Part shown: positions 10,915-22,312 of the stretch, in pieces
Position numbering within the stretch: the first letter of the stretch is position 1
How the letters are laid out: each line of letters opens with the position of its first letter
NCBI GenBank assembly: GCA_934045075.1
Contig: OW203731.1
Coordinates: 13,208,062 to 13,272,061 of the forward strand
Length of the DNA stretch: 64,000 nucleotides
Origin: Yponomeuta sedellus
Lineage: Eukaryota > Arthropoda > Insecta > Lepidoptera > Yponomeutidae
Reading direction: 5' to 3'
Translations under genes and position numbers: made by a program
Notes under the pieces: model-generated
Databases searched by the model: none
Seen by the model: the letters and a program-made list of their open reading frames with translations, nothing else
Told to the model about the DNA's origin: nothing

Positions 10915-11085
10915 AAGGACATAACATTACTTAGTTATATATTAAACGGGTCTAGTCGCGATTATTTATTAGGTAAAGTGTCGGCCCGCTGCGAAAAACT
11001 ACCCACAATAATTGACTGTACTCGCCACTTCAGTCTACCCGTGACCACGGCAACTGCAACGCTGCCGAAACGACGTAGGGTAATA
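10915..11085 (+). repeat. Family D element, longer copy
   Basis: The left part carries aacgggtctagtcgcgatta and tttattaggtaaa. The right part carries gtgaccacggcaactgcaac and gctgccgaaacgacg. Both blocks recur in the same relation at 29940-30060 and 50860-51060, so this is one element and not two unrelated motifs. Confidence 0.5.
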
Positions 11086-11947
11086 GATAAGATAATGCTT
11101 TATTCATACACAAGACACACATTAAACATTTGGATGAAATTAATACTAAACACAAAAAAAAAAAGGAAACTCATACACAAAACACATTAAAATATTTGGG
11201 TGAAATTAAGATTTACACCCAATTTTGATTAAAATCCACTTGCATCAAGAAACATGCAATTCTCGATCAAAATTCTCAATCAGTAAGTGCGGCAATGTGT
11301 GTCCTGGATATAAAAAGGTGACTGGGCTCAGCATGTGCTACAGATAAAATCTGCAACGCTGGTTTTCAGCCAGACCCTTTAGGGTCTAATAGGGTTCTAA
11401 TAGGTGCCTAAGTAATAAATAATCGCGATCAAACCCGCTCAATATATAACTATGTATGAGTATCGCGAATCATTAAGAAATACTATTATATTACTTGTTT
11501 AGAAGCCTTAACTTTAGTGATAAACTATGACCACTAGAGTATTGAACATCTGTGTGATTTCCATTTTTACGTACAATAACGTGTTCTCTATCTTTATCTA
11601 TCTATTGAAAGAGAACAACAAGACTATATAAAATATTTGGATGGTTATGTCGAAGTTAATGTAGCTTAAGAATTTATATCTTTATTCATTTGTACCCATT
11701 TACTTGATAATGTCGTCGTTTGGAGATTTAAAAGCATTTTTATCTTTACGATTGCGATTGTTGACATTATGGGGTTAGTGTGTTGTCTTGATTTTGCTCC
11801 GCTTAGGGCTCTCTTAGTACAACGTGACATTATAGCGATGGAAACCAATTTGAAAAAATACAGTAAAATGAAATAAATTTTACGGTCTACAACATTGTAT
11901 CACACCAAGGATCTTATAATTTATTTACTCCATCTCCACATTTTTGT
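11086..11947. other. Unrecognised AT-rich DNA
   Basis: Contains another family D phrase at 11405-11485 (aataatcgcgatcaaacccg and the gagtatcgcgaatc motif). Nothing coding was seen. Confidence 0.4.
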
Positions 11948-12205
11948 TCAATAGTAGTGAACTAAGCTGTAAGTTTAGCGGTTTAGCACGCTGACTGTAA
12001 AACCGAAGGTCTCGGGTTCGATCCCCGGCCGGGTCAAACTAGGAAACGAACTGTTCTGGTTTGTTTCGGATCTTAGATGTTATCTATGTATTTATTGTAT
12101 TAAATGTATCGTTGAGTTAGCACCTCTAACACAAGTCATTTAGTTGTACTTAGTACGGGGCTAACGAGATCGATGCAATACGCCCACGAATATTTATTTA
12201 TTTCT
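11948..12205 (+). mobile_element. SINE-B, tRNA-derived
   Basis: The tRNA-like head carries ttagcggtttagcacgctga, ctgtaaaaccgaagg in the anticodon-arm region and the B box GGTTCGATCCC. It is followed by a shared body: ggtcaaactaggaaacgaac, atgttatctatgtatttatt and ggggctaacgaga. The GTA triplet in the anticodon-like loop resembles tRNA-Tyr. The 3' end is an A/T-rich attta run. Confidence 0.75.
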
Positions 12206-13350
12206 TTATTTAATGATTTTTATAGAGTTCTCGCGGCAGTCAGACTGTCTTTCTTTTGATGAGTAATGTAATATTATGTGATTTATCGTTACTTAATAAT
12301 CACATATCAATTTATTGGCAATTTTTTTCATCCACCTACTGACTTTATTCTTCCTGCAATCCATTCCATCCAAAACAAACTAAAGATACAAAGTTCAATA
12401 AATTTTAATTTTAATTGTATTTTTTTTAATGATTGTGCAATACAGTGTTCTTTAACTATTTTTATGTCATTAAATAACTTTCTGGTCTCGTTGCATCTAC
12501 AATTATTCTTTATAGATACATACATCTATGTATCTACAAAGAATAATTACTATTTATTTTCTTACCACACACCAAATCCTGGCTCCAAAAGCTCTTATTT
12601 TAAGTCCTCGCTCTTACGCCATTAGCAGAACCAATTGTATTGTTCTCCGGCGTAAATATTAAGATCCTAGTTTATTGCAATAGCCTACAGGGGCCCAAAA
12701 TGACACCACGGTATTATTAATGACATCTGCCGGACGATGTGCTGTCGTAAATTGTCAGATTAAGAACCCAGCATACACTTTCTATCTGCCTCCGAGTGAA
12801 ATATGGGCGACTAAAGATATGCGAATCTTTAGCGATAATTAATTCGAAATCGAGGATAGAACGGACTGATTTAGATTCTTGAACTAAATGAAACTACTTA
12901 AAGCGACATTACTAGGCTGCAAGTGGACTAACAAGTGGATCTTGTTGCGCAGGTTTTAAGGGTGAATATTGAACAGAAAAAATAAATTGTGTCCAGGTAT
13001 CGGCGTCTGCACAAACTCGTAATATTTCCAAATTGTCTACGTCAAGTAGACCAGTGCCAAGTGTTATAAAAATGCCTATAGAACAACAGTATTAGCGGGA
13101 GCTTTCTTTATTGGACAATAAAATTTTACTAGTGTAATGACTCTTAGTTTGAGTAAGACGAAAACATTCGTGCCGTCGTATTTTTCGTTGCTTTTGAATT
13201 GCTTGCTAAAAAAAGTTGCGATTAAAAATAGTGTCAACCTGCTACTCTACTAAGCAGATGGGACCAATTTAGTTACTTCGCTATGAGTTTCATTGTCATT
13301 TTTTGGTCCCGGCTGTTAGTAAGAATCAAGGAATTTAACATACATACATG
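12206..13350. other. AT-rich DNA with one hairpin
   Basis: Inverted arms of 22 bases at 12501-12522 and 12527-12548 differ at one position and are separated by 4 bases. Otherwise no gene or known repeat was recognised. Confidence 0.45.
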
Positions 13351-13720
13351 TATGCATGCATGCATGCATGCATGCATGCATATATACATACATACATACA
13401 TACATACATACATACATACATACATACATACATACATACATACATACATACATACATACATACATACATACATACATACATACATACATACATACATACA
13501 TACATACATACATACATACATACATACATACATACATACATACATACATACATACATACATACATACATACATACATACATACATACATACATACATACA
13601 TACATACATACATACATACATACATACATACATACATACATACATACATACATACATACATACATACATACATACATACATACATACATACATACATACA
13701 TACATACATACATACATACA

Positions 13721-13750
<30 letters not shown>
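13351..13750. repeat. (ATGC)n then (ACAT)n microsatellite, 5' part
   Basis: About 30 bases of atgc repeats turn into about 365 bases of almost perfect tetranucleotide acat units. The array is interrupted by the LTR element and resumes at 17396. Tetra-repeat frames translate as MYVC or YIHT runs and are not genes. Confidence 0.95.
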
Positions 13751-13751
<1 letters not shown>

Positions 13752-13966
13752 GTGGAAGTCCAAGTAGGATGGAACTCTATGAAAAGTTTTATGTCAGACG
13801 TGACAGATAGTTTTCCATGTCAGTTTATCCAATACGCTTGAAATAAAATATTCTCTTCTCTACGCATTTTACCGTGAAAATCTGTTTTCGTTCATCTTAC
13901 CCCTTCTATCTTCCTGGCTAGCGAATTCTGTAACTCTTCATCCATTACACTCATCCGCCTGCCTCA
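13751..13966 (+). repeat. 5' LTR of the CsRn1-clade element
   Basis: Starts TG and ends CA, 216 bp. It differs from the 3' LTR at about five positions, clustered near cgcttgaaataaaat and cgaattctgtaac. Identity of roughly 98 percent indicates a fairly recent insertion. Confidence 0.9.
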
Positions 13967-13967
13967 C

Positions 13968-13985
13968 TGGTGACCCGTTCGAACA
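13968..13985 (+). promoter_or_regulatory. Primer-binding site (tRNA-Trp-like)
   Basis: The sequence tggtgacccgttcgaac starts two bases after the LTR end. Its first nine bases complement the 3' end of tRNA-Trp with CCA added. CsRn1-clade elements are known to use this primer. Confidence 0.7.
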
Positions 13986-13996
13986 CTTCAATAAAG

Positions 13997-14882
13997 ATGA
14001 CGAGCAGAGACGACAATGACGACGCCGATCTTCAGCCTGGAATTTTCCGTGACGCGAGGAATATTCCAGAAGTGCAAGTTTGCGTTCCCACCGCGCCCGC
14101 GCCTACCGAGGTATATAGAGTCGGAGTAAAAGTCCCACCATTCTATGCGGAGAAACCATCGGTGTGGTTCAAACAGTTAGAAGGTCAATTCAAATTGGCT
14201 GGCATAAAAGCACTTCACAACTACAACCACCGTATGTCGACATCATCGATGACATCATCGAACACCAAGCAAGAACTCATCAAGCGCCTTACGAAATCCA
14301 AGGAAAAGAAGGTTCTGAATTTGCTGACGTATGAGGAATTAGGTGACCGTAAGCCGTCTCATTTCCTGCGTCACCTACAAAACTTGGCAGGTCCTGGAGT
14401 ACCAGATGACTTTATCAAAACTATCTGGTCCAGCCGACTTCCCAACAGCACTCAGACCATAATCGCTGCCCAACCATCTACTGCACTGGAGGTTATCGCA
14501 GAACTCGCCGACAGAGTACACGACGTCGTGCCGACTTCCCATCAAGTAGCATCAACCGCTGGAAGACATGCGAATGCGGAAAGCGACCACCATGTTGCTT
14601 CTACTTCAGCTCCGCCTCAGTCAAATACCCTGGACTTCATGGCCAAGCAAATAGCTGAACTCACCAAGCAAGTCAGCTCACTTTCGGCCCAAGTCAGGGA
14701 ATCGAGATCGCAATCCAGGCCGCCCCGACCAATCAGGCCGCCGTCGTGGCAGCTCTAGAAGTAGGTCTCAGTCTAGCTACCGCAAATTCCCAACTTGTTG
14801 GTACCACGCTAAGTTCGGAGCAAACGCGCACAAATGCCTCAAGCCCTGCGACTACCAGTCGGAAAACTGCCCAGGCGGTCGA
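13997..14882 (+). pseudogene. gag remnant of CsRn1-clade element
   Basis: ATG 13997 opens a Gag with the clade-typical VPPFYAEKPSVWFKQLEGQF near residue 40. The zinc knuckle, visible around 14790-14845 as CWYHAKF... with spacing C-x2-H-x9-C-x3-C, lies in a different frame from the N-terminal part, which stops at 14756-14758. A second lesion lies near 14225-14265, where the family-like VDIIDDII is only readable in another frame. A short stretch preceding it in relatives seems deleted. The knuckle frame ends TAA at 14883-14885, overlapping the pol ATG as TAATG. Confidence 0.75.
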
Positions 14883-14884
14883 TA

Positions 14885-17159
14885 ATGGCGACAAACGACT
14901 GCCTCCCATCCTCCGGTCGCCTGTTCGTAACAGATCGCAGAACGAAGACCCAGTTTCTCGTTGACACCGGCAGCGATCTCTGTGTCTTCCCACGCTCTGC
15001 CCTGAAAGAACGCCGACCTAAAGCCAAGTACCAACTATCTGCGGCCAACGGTTCCACTATCGACACATATGGCGACATTCATCTGGATCTAGACTTCGGA
15101 CTACGGAGAGATTTTTCCTGGCGATTCACCGTGGCTGACGTAACCAGAGCCATCATTGGAGTGGACTTCCTATCCCACTACAACATCATCGTCGACTGTC
15201 GAAGTCAACGTCTCATCGACAACACGACTACTCTATCAGCCATCGCATCATCTGTAACATCACCAGACACGATTTCTTCAGTGAAGATAATGACTGGCGA
15301 TACTCAGTTCCACGCTCTTCTGCAGAAGTTCCCTGAAATCACCCGGCCCACTGGTACTGATCGAGTGCACCATCACAATACAGTGCACTACATTAAAACG
15401 ACACCTGGACCACCTATAGCGTGTCCAGCACGACGACTCGCTCCAGACAAACTCAAGATAGCCCGGCAAGAGTTCGAATCCATGCTGAAAAATGGAACTG
15501 CCCGGCCGTCAAAAAGTCCTTGGTCGTCCCCTCTACATCTAGCGCCCAAGAAGGAAAACGGATGGCGTCCATGCGGCGACTACAGAATGCTGAACGCACG
15601 AACCGTACCAGATCGGTACCCTATACGCCACATCCATGACTTCACGCACAACATCTCTGGCTGTTCGATTTTCTCGACTATCGACCTGGTCAAAGCCTAC
15701 AACCAGATACCAGTCAGCCCCGAGGACATAGACAAAACGGCAATCACGACACCGTTCGGTTTGTACGAGTTCCCTTATATGACATTTGGTTTATAAAACG
15801 CAGGCCAAACTTTCCAACGGTTCGTTGATGTAATGACACGAGGACTCGACTTCTGTTACGTGTACCTGGACGACTTCCTGGTGTCTTCAAAAAACGAAGC
15901 CAAACACTTGGAACACCTGGGCCAGCTCTTCACGAGAATGAAGGAATATGGCATGTTGATTAACACATCCAAATGCGTATTCGGTGCACCGGAAGTCACG
16001 TTCCTTGGCTATCGTATCAACGCAAATGGCATAAAACCTCTCGACGGAAAAGTACAGGCGATAAGAGATTTTCCTGCCCCGAAGACCGTCAAGGAACTCC
16101 GCAGATTCTTGGGAATGCTAAATTTCTATAGACGTTTTGTCCCCGAAGCGGCACAACTGCAAGCCCCTTTAAACAAGCTGCTCACCGGCTCTGTTAAAGG
16201 GTCACATCCAGTTGAGCTTACAGGCGAGACACTAAAAGCCTTCGAAGACTGCAAGCAAAGCCCGCTTCAGTTACGTGCACATAGACCTGATCGGACCTCT
16301 TCCTGTGTCAGACGGAAAACGGTACTGCCTTACCGCGATCGACAGATTTACGCGATGGCCTGAGGCGATTCCCATACCAGACATCACGGCCGAAACCGTC
16401 GCAAAAGCACTGCTATCAGGCTGGATCGCTCGTTTTGGTTGCCCCGTGTCAATAGTCACAGACAGAGGTCGACAATTCGAAAGTGTTTTGTTCGAGCACC
16501 TTGCCAAACTAGCAGGCTTCCAACACCGCAAGACCACGGCATACCATCCTGCTTGCAACGGAATGATTGAGCGTTTCTACAGACAGTTGAAAGCTGCCAT
16601 CGTATGTCACGCTAACCCCAGTTGGACGGAATCGCTACCCCTAGTCCTACTCGGCATTAGAAGCGCCATTAAGGAAGACGCATATGCCTCGGCCGCAGAG
16701 TTAGTATACGGCGAGCCATTGAGACTGCCTGGTGAAATGTTCGATGCCAGCGACAATGCTCCAACTGATTTAACGGAATATACCGCACGCATTCGCTCTT
16801 TTGCACGAAAACTGCAGCCAACGCCAGCATCTCGTCACAGGCGTGATAAAAGTTTTATTTTTAAGGATTTGGCTACAACCAAACACGTATTTGTACGAGA
16901 TGATACAGTACGTGGAGCTCTTCAACCGGCATACACAGGGCCATACGTAGTCCTGGAGAGAGCCGATAAAACTTTTAAAATCAACATCAAAGGAAAGACA
17001 AATACCATCTCCATAGACCGTCTGAAGCCAGCTTATACATTCACAGAAGCAACCATCATACCCAAAGATAGGGAAGATGAGCAAACAACTGCACCAAAAC
17101 CCCTCACGACCCGGTCGGGAAGAACTGTGAGGTTTCCCAATTGTTACCGCCCGTTGTAA
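14885..17159 (+). pseudogene. pol remnant: protease, reverse transcriptase, integrase
   Basis: The protease active site DTGS lies near 14960. Reverse transcriptase motifs follow: [31 protein letters not shown], and YLDD near 15860. An in-frame TAA at 15794-15796 interrupts the conserved FGL-x-NA block. After the connection region (FLGMLNFYRRFVPEA) the sequence jumps near 16250-16270 from the start of the RNase H region straight into the integrase core, in a new frame. The integrase acidic residues are visible in [19 protein letters not shown] and [10 protein letters not shown]. RNase H and the integrase zinc domain have been deleted. The C-terminus ends just before the polypurine tract. Confidence 0.85.
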
Positions 17160-17169
17160 CGGTCTCCGC

Positions 17170-17179
17170 GGGGGAGTGA
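17170..17179 (+). promoter_or_regulatory. Polypurine tract
   Basis: The run gggggagtga abuts the 3' LTR start TGTGGAAG and would prime plus-strand synthesis. Confidence 0.7.
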
Positions 17180-17395
17180 TGTGGAAGTCCAAGTAGGATG
17201 GAACTCTATGAAAAGTTTTATGTCAGACGTGACAGATAGTTTTCCATGTCAGTTTATCCAATACGCTTGCAATTAAATATTCTCTTCTCTACGCATTTTA
17301 CCGTGAAAATCTGTTTTCGTTCATCTTACCCCTTCTATCTTCCTGGCAAGCGAATTCCTTAACTCTTCATCCATTACACTCATCCGCCTGCCTCA
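17180..17395 (+). repeat. 3' LTR of the CsRn1-clade element
   Basis: Same 216-bp length and TG...CA ends as the 5' LTR, followed directly by the resumed catacata array. Confidence 0.9.
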
Positions 17396-17637
17396 CATAC
17401 ATACATACATACATACATACATACATACATACATACATACATACATACATACATACATACATACATACATACATACATACATACATACATACATACATAC
17501 ATACATACATACATACATACATACATACATACATACATACATACATACATACATACATACATACATACATACATACATACATACATACATACATACATAC
17601 ATACATACATACATACATACATACATACATACATACA

Positions 17638-17667
<30 letters not shown>
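17396..17667. repeat. (ACAT)n microsatellite, 3' part
   Basis: About 270 bases of perfect tetranucleotide units continue the array at 13351-13750. Without the LTR element the original array would be about 640 bp. Confidence 0.95.
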
Positions 17668-17668
<1 letters not shown>

Positions 17669-17760
17669 GGGCATTACCCCCTATGATAGCTCAACGTGGC
17701 GCTCTTTAGGGGAGGGCTATATCCAGCAGTGGACTAGTATACCCTGACGATGACGATGAC
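17668..17760 (+). repeat. LINE 3' terminus with (GAC/GAT)n tail
   Basis: Contains ggggagggctatatccagca and actagtataccctgacgatg, the shared LINE/SINE 3' end also found at 6000 and 29500. It directly abuts the microsatellite. Confidence 0.65.
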
Positions 17761-17909
17761 ATACATACACACATATAAGCGCGCATGCTTGTTAAAAGTA
17801 CGTAATTTCCAAACGATTTCTAAGCCTAAAATAAAGTATTCGTTTTAGGAGGTGCCACTCGCGTGCGTGAGTCAACAATGCTGATGGCCTAATCCTCATA
17901 CAAGAAAAA

Positions 17910-18242
17910 TGCATTTACAAATCTATTTAAAAGCTAAAATTCCACCCATGGCGGGACTCGAACCCACGACCTCTGCCTAACAATGGGCGACTAACCGGCA
18001 TTAGTGAAATTTCGAACCTCTTTACAATACTCTCTGTATTACGTACAGGCAGCAACATCTGGCTGAAGTAATTTGCATCACTTGCAGCCCCGAGTACCTA
18101 CTTTGCCAGAGTTCGCGGTCGTGGTTAGCCAGAGGCAGAGGTCGTGGGTTTGAGTCCCGGCATGGTTGGAATTTTTAGCCTTTAAATAGGTTTTTTAAAT
18201 TTGTCCTTAACTAACCCGTAGTGCATTAAAAAAACAGTATAA
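17910..18242. repeat. SINE-A inverted dimer
   Basis: An antisense tRNA-like block and body (17930-18110) is followed by a sense tRNA 3' half and tail (18125-18242). The two halves face each other as in the fold-back copies at 104 and 40451, but with a longer, more diverged spacer. Confidence 0.65.
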
Positions 18243-18402
18243 ATCCATTTACAGTTCTCCACAGCACGCATATTGCTACCCACCTAGAATTGTAAGTTTT
18301 TCCTTTTTAAAATTTATAAATTATGTACTGTGTTTTGTTTTATTTTAATTTAACTTTAAATGAAAATCAATGTTTAGTGTCTAGTGGTCTAGTTTAATGT
18401 CA

Positions 18403-18457
18403 GGTGGTATTAATAAATGTCTTGTATCATCGATACAAGACATTTTGGAATACCACC
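18403..18457. repeat. Hairpin
   Basis: Outer arms ggtggtatt and aataccacc enclose inner 12-base arms atgtcttgtatc and gatacaagacat with a 3-base loop. Confidence 0.7.
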
Positions 18458-19029
18458 AACCTTTACATTGTATATTGATTGTAGTAATCAGTCACTTTTA
18501 CAAAAAAATAACAATAATGACCTGAACCCTAAAAAAGTATCCAGTTAGATTCATTTTTTACTGAATTTTGTTACTATTCTGATGGTTGACCCTGTCTTTC
18601 ATACGATATAGATAAGTTATTACCGAGATCATATTCACCCCACACGTTATTTTACGCAGTTTCTTTAAGCTACCATGTAAGTTTCTATCGGGATATCAGA
18701 GTAGGCGATACCGCGACATTGTATGAAGTAATAAAGGAGATATCTAGCATCGAAAGTCAGATCCGATCATTGCTATATATCATCGTGATTTATCATCGCG
18801 TGTAAGCGCTACGAGGTGTCGTAAATTGTTGAGAATTAAAACATAACGCTTAGAAAACAAACACTGCCTCGGAATTGAAATAAAACTGTCAGAATTAAAT
18901 TGAAACACAGGTGTAAAGGTCTATTTCACATTAACTAGTTGTCAGTTAGTTGATTGACAAACGACGTTTGAATTGTTAAGTCTTTGAATCGGATTGCGAA
19001 TTTTCTAAGGTTGTCCTTGCTATCTTGGA

Positions 19030-19114
19030 TATGGCTCCACCAATCTGGACTTGGCCCCCGTGGTGGAGTATGGCCTAACCTTCCTGCGATGCAGGAAGAG
19101 ACCCGTACCCCAGC
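19030..19114 (+). repeat. 5S-SINE fragment
   Basis: The block acttggcccccgtggtggag, followed by taaccttcctgcgatgcagg, matches the 3' third of the element. The head is missing. Confidence 0.65.
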
Positions 19115-19162
19115 TTTGTACCAAACAACTAAGCTGTGATTTGTGCAATAAAGAATTTTAAT

Positions 19163-19420
19163 TGGCAGCCTCGGTGGCGCAGCGGTTTGGGACGCTGACT
19201 GTAAAACCGAAGGTTCCGGGTTCGATTCCTGACCGGGTCAAACTAGGAAACGAACTTTTCTAGTTTATCTCTGGTCTTGGATGTTATCTATGTATTTATT
19301 GTATTAAATCTATCTTCGAGTTAGCACCTATAACAAAGTCATTTGGTTGTACTTAGTATAGGGCTAACGAGATCTGTGGAATATGTCCATGAATATTTGT
19401 TTATTATTTATTTTATCATT
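19163..19420 (+). mobile_element. SINE-B, tRNA-derived
   Basis: The best-preserved head of the family, cctcggtggcgcagcggttt, then ctgtaaaaccgaagg and the B box GGTTCGATTCC. The common body and an attta-rich 3' end follow. Confidence 0.8.
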
Positions 19421-19635
19421 AATAATTCATCTTCACTTCACTTCAAGAAATCTGATAAACTCCCAAGTATAATCCTTGGATATGGTAGATGGTAATATAG
19501 TTTAGTATAAGTATAACATAACATAACATTTACATACAGGCACATACATTGCTTCTGGCCCCACACTAGGATACCCTGTGTCGCGGGAACCAGTAGCAAA
19601 GACATCACAAACATGTAAACATCCAAGAGCTGGAG

Positions 19636-19700
19636 TTTTTTTTTTGTCCCCAGCCGGGATTCGAACCCGGGACTTCTTGCATGTATAGGTATTTCGTTGA
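19636..19700 (-). repeat. tRNA-derived SINE 3' fragment with A tail, antisense
   Basis: A T run of about 10 precedes gtccccagccgggattcgaa and cccgggacttcttgcatgta. On the minus strand this is a B box GGTTCGAATCCC followed by an A tail. Confidence 0.5.
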
Positions 19701-19869
19701 ATCAACTTTACATAATGAACAAGCAGGCACTTTCCCATTCAAGGACTTTTTTGGGTTTCGTACCCAGAAATTAAAACATTGAAACCCTTCTAGAATCACT
19801 TCATCGGTCCGTCAATCCGTCTGTCTGTCAAGACCCTTTACCTTGGGAACACGTGAAGGTATCAAGTTG

Positions 19870-19950
19870 AAATTCATACATACATAACCTCACGCCTGTA
19901 TCCCATAGGGGTAGGCAGAGACCAGGGACTGCCATTTGCCACGATCCTGA
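19870..19950 (-). repeat. Microsatellite-linked repeat flank
   Basis: Two acat units, then aacctcacgcctgtatccca and gggactgccatttgccacg. The same flank borders the (GTAT)n arrays at 40058 and 56375 in the opposite orientation. Confidence 0.6.
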
Positions 19951-20109
19951 CAGATCACCTTGAAATTCAAAACCATATATTCAGGTCTACAGTCCGCTGT
20001 AAAAAAAAATAACTTTTAGGTTAACTTAAATAAGCGTTAACGCAGCAAAAAATATGTTCCTTCAAAATTTTGGGTACTGTTCGTTGACCGTTTTACACTA
20101 ATAATTGCG

Positions 20110-20360
20110 AGTACAGAGAAAAACTGGGAAACTAAATATTTTTATGCCACACCTGGCAATAAAGTGGCTTTTTCCGTACGCGCAGCGTACGGAAAAAGCC
20201 GCTTTCTGGCCAAGTGTAGACATAAAAAGATGTACACAACACGGGAGGTAATAAAGAAAGCTCTCGATCGCATATTTACGTCCCTCGCTTGCAGCTCGGG
20301 CCGCAAACTTCTGCGATCTCGGCCTTTCTTTGTATTACCACCATAGTTGTGTAATGTACT
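20110..20360. repeat. Inverted-repeat region with perfect 16-bp hairpin
   Basis: Perfect 16-base arms (ggctttttccgtacgc and complement) at 20166-20200 flank a 3-base centre. A looser inverted pair (acacaacacgggaggtaata, with taccaccatagttgtgt) surrounds 20235-20355. No coding potential is recognised. Confidence 0.5.
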
Positions 20361-21718
20361 ATTACATATCTCTTGCTCTGTAAGTAGTCACGTACTTCCC
20401 TGAATGCCGGGGTGTATGGATATCATTACAGCATAGGTTTCAAAACATACCATGTAATGTTAACATTACAGCATAGGTTTTGGAATTTGAAAAAAGAACT
20501 GTCATACTCATACTGCAAGAAGAATATTTTTTAAAAGTTAATATTTTTTTTCTCTGTATCGATTATTTACTCGAATCGGAATCGAGACAATTTATATTAG
20601 AATTTATGAAGATTTTATTTTAAATATCGAACTATTTGTTTCGCAGTCACATCGTATGTTAATTGAAATCGATTTAAAAATCAAACTGGCCAGCACGATT
20701 TGATGCGCTTGCGTGCCATAAAAACGTGAAGAGTAAAAAAGTCAGTCGACTAGCTAGGCGCGAAAGTAATTTTTTTTCGTGTTTTTGAGTTCTTTCTCAA
20801 AAGTTTTGAAAAAAGTCAAGTCAAAAAAAAAGTCGACCTGCCTTCTTGTTTTTTTACTTACCTCACAATCGAGTAAAGCAGAGTGTTTACCTCGGGTGTA
20901 AGCATCAATTGCATACTCGGGCTAATTAGCGCCCTCGCTGCGCTCGGGCGCCAAAAACCTCATATGCAATTGATGTCATACAGCCCTTGGTTAACAATCT
21001 ACTATTATTTAAATCATAAAGAAATAGTCTTTTTACTTCAGGAATAACTCTGAAAATACTGCTAGACTCTTTTTTTGAACTATTTTTAATTTATATACTA
21101 CAAATTTGTACGGAACCCTCAGTCGGCGAGTACGACTCGCATTTATCCGGACTTTTTAACTTAAATGTGTTGCTAGCTCATCTTTTTGAACTTACGTATG
21201 TTAATTATTTACCTACAGTTGATTACAAGGCATTTAAATTTTATTTGCTGTTAACCCTTTTAAACCAAAATAAAAACTAATAAATTTTAGGTTGTGACTC
21301 AAGCAGCAATCCGAGCGAGTAATGAACATATAAAACTAGGATGCATTTAATTTACAAGCGAAAAGTCAAATCGCAATGAAACTTTACCTATGTGTTTAGA
21401 AGACAAAACTCGCGGTTTAATTCGAAATGGTTTGTAAATTAAAAGCAAACTCTTTTTTAAATGTATCGCATCGTGAGGCGCCGTCTTAAGTGGAAATCGT
21501 TGCTTTTATAGTGACATAAAACAAAGTTTATTAAAGTCCGAGTTACCAGGTGGGTGCTTGGTACAGTCCTTTTCGAATACTGAATAGTATTTAATCGATG
21601 CCCCTTGCTTTTGAATCGTAATTAAGTTCCACATAACGTGCTGTGTTGCGAATAGTAATCGTTCGTCACCTCCAACAGCAGCTGCATACCCATTGACGAA
21701 AATAATAATATTATGATG
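20361..21718. other. Unrecognised AT-rich DNA
   Basis: A small GC island with gcgccctcgctgcgctcggg occurs near 20930-20955. No domain-bearing frame was found. Confidence 0.4.
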
Positions 21719-21855
21719 ATACCAACCCTTTGTAAGTCCCCACTGCTGGGCACGGGTCTCTTCCTGCATCGCAGGAAGGTTAGGCCATACTCCACCACGG
21801 GTGCCAAGTCCGTGTTGGTGGAGGATTGTAAGGCAGTGGCGGGCCTTTCTACATA
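21719..21855 (-). repeat. 5S-SINE fragment, antisense
   Basis: The antisense tail (accaaccctttgtaagtccc) and body through ttggtggaggattgtaaggc are present. The 5S-like head is missing. Confidence 0.7.
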
Positions 21856-22029
21856 GGCTGCTACTTACGAGTATGTATGCGGAATCTGGGATTCCAATAA
21901 TTTTAAACGCAATGTCTGACCTCCATGGTCAAATTCGTTCTTTTTTTAAATACTGGCCGCTAATATATTTCTCTTATATACGTTAGTGTATTGTTTTTGT
22001 TGGGTTTAAAATGTCATATCGCTGAAAAA

Positions 22030-22312
22030 ATGGAACTCACTCGTGAAAATATTCGTGCTATGATTTATTACGATTTTCGACGTGGTTTAACGCAACAACA
22101 GTGCGTAGATCAATTAACTTCGACTGTTGGTGGTGAAGCTCCATCAAAAACGACTGTGTATCACTGGTTTAGTGAGTTTAATCGCGGGCGCAGTAAGCTC
22201 ACGGACGAAGTTAAAGAAGGTCGCCCGAAATCGGTGGTTATGCCACAAAATATTGAAGCTGTGCGAAAACTAATAAAATAATGCAAGACCGCCATGTTAC
22301 ATATCGCGAAAT
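22030..22312 (+). pseudogene. mariner transposase N-terminal fragment
   Basis: ATG 22030 begins MELTRENIRAMIYYDFRRGL, the paired-like helix-turn-helix start of a mariner (Tc1/mariner) transposase, continuing through TTVYHWFSEFNRGRSKLTDE and GRPKSVVMPQNIEAVRKLI. The frame ends at TAA 22279-22281. Immediately after, the family sequence MQDRHVTYREI resumes in another frame, showing an indel, and then breaks off near 22312. The catalytic DD34D domain is absent. A full transposase would be about 350 residues, and about 90 remain. No terminal inverted repeat was recognised. Confidence 0.85.

Larger units (their letters stand above)
13751..17395 (+). mobile_element. CsRn1-clade Ty3/gypsy LTR retrotransposon, decayed
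   Basis: Paired 216-bp LTRs (TGTGGAAG...GCCTCA) bound gag and pol remnants in the order gag, protease, reverse transcriptase, integrase. Three features point to the CsRn1 clade, which includes Bombyx Kabuki: a primer site matching the tRNA-Trp 3' end, a Gag zinc knuckle of the unusual CHCC type, and no env gene. The element sits inside an (ACAT)n array with CATA on each side, consistent with a 4-bp target duplication that the periodic target cannot prove. It lacks RNase H and carries a nonsense codon and frameshifts, so it is not autonomous. Confidence 0.85.

Noticed and set aside
12278..12625. 115-residue frame
   Set aside because: It is low-complexity AT-rich sequence spanning an imperfect hairpin, without a domain or coding bias.
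13351..13750. CRISPR-like array
   Set aside because: The repeats are uninterrupted tetranucleotides with no spacers, and the DNA is eukaryotic.
13273..13841. Several 140-175 residue frames of MYVC or YIHT repeats (also at 17367, 31771-32408, 39934, 56308)
   Set aside because: They are translations of (ACAT)n/(GTAT)n microsatellites in every frame and both strands. They have no promoter, domain or codon bias.
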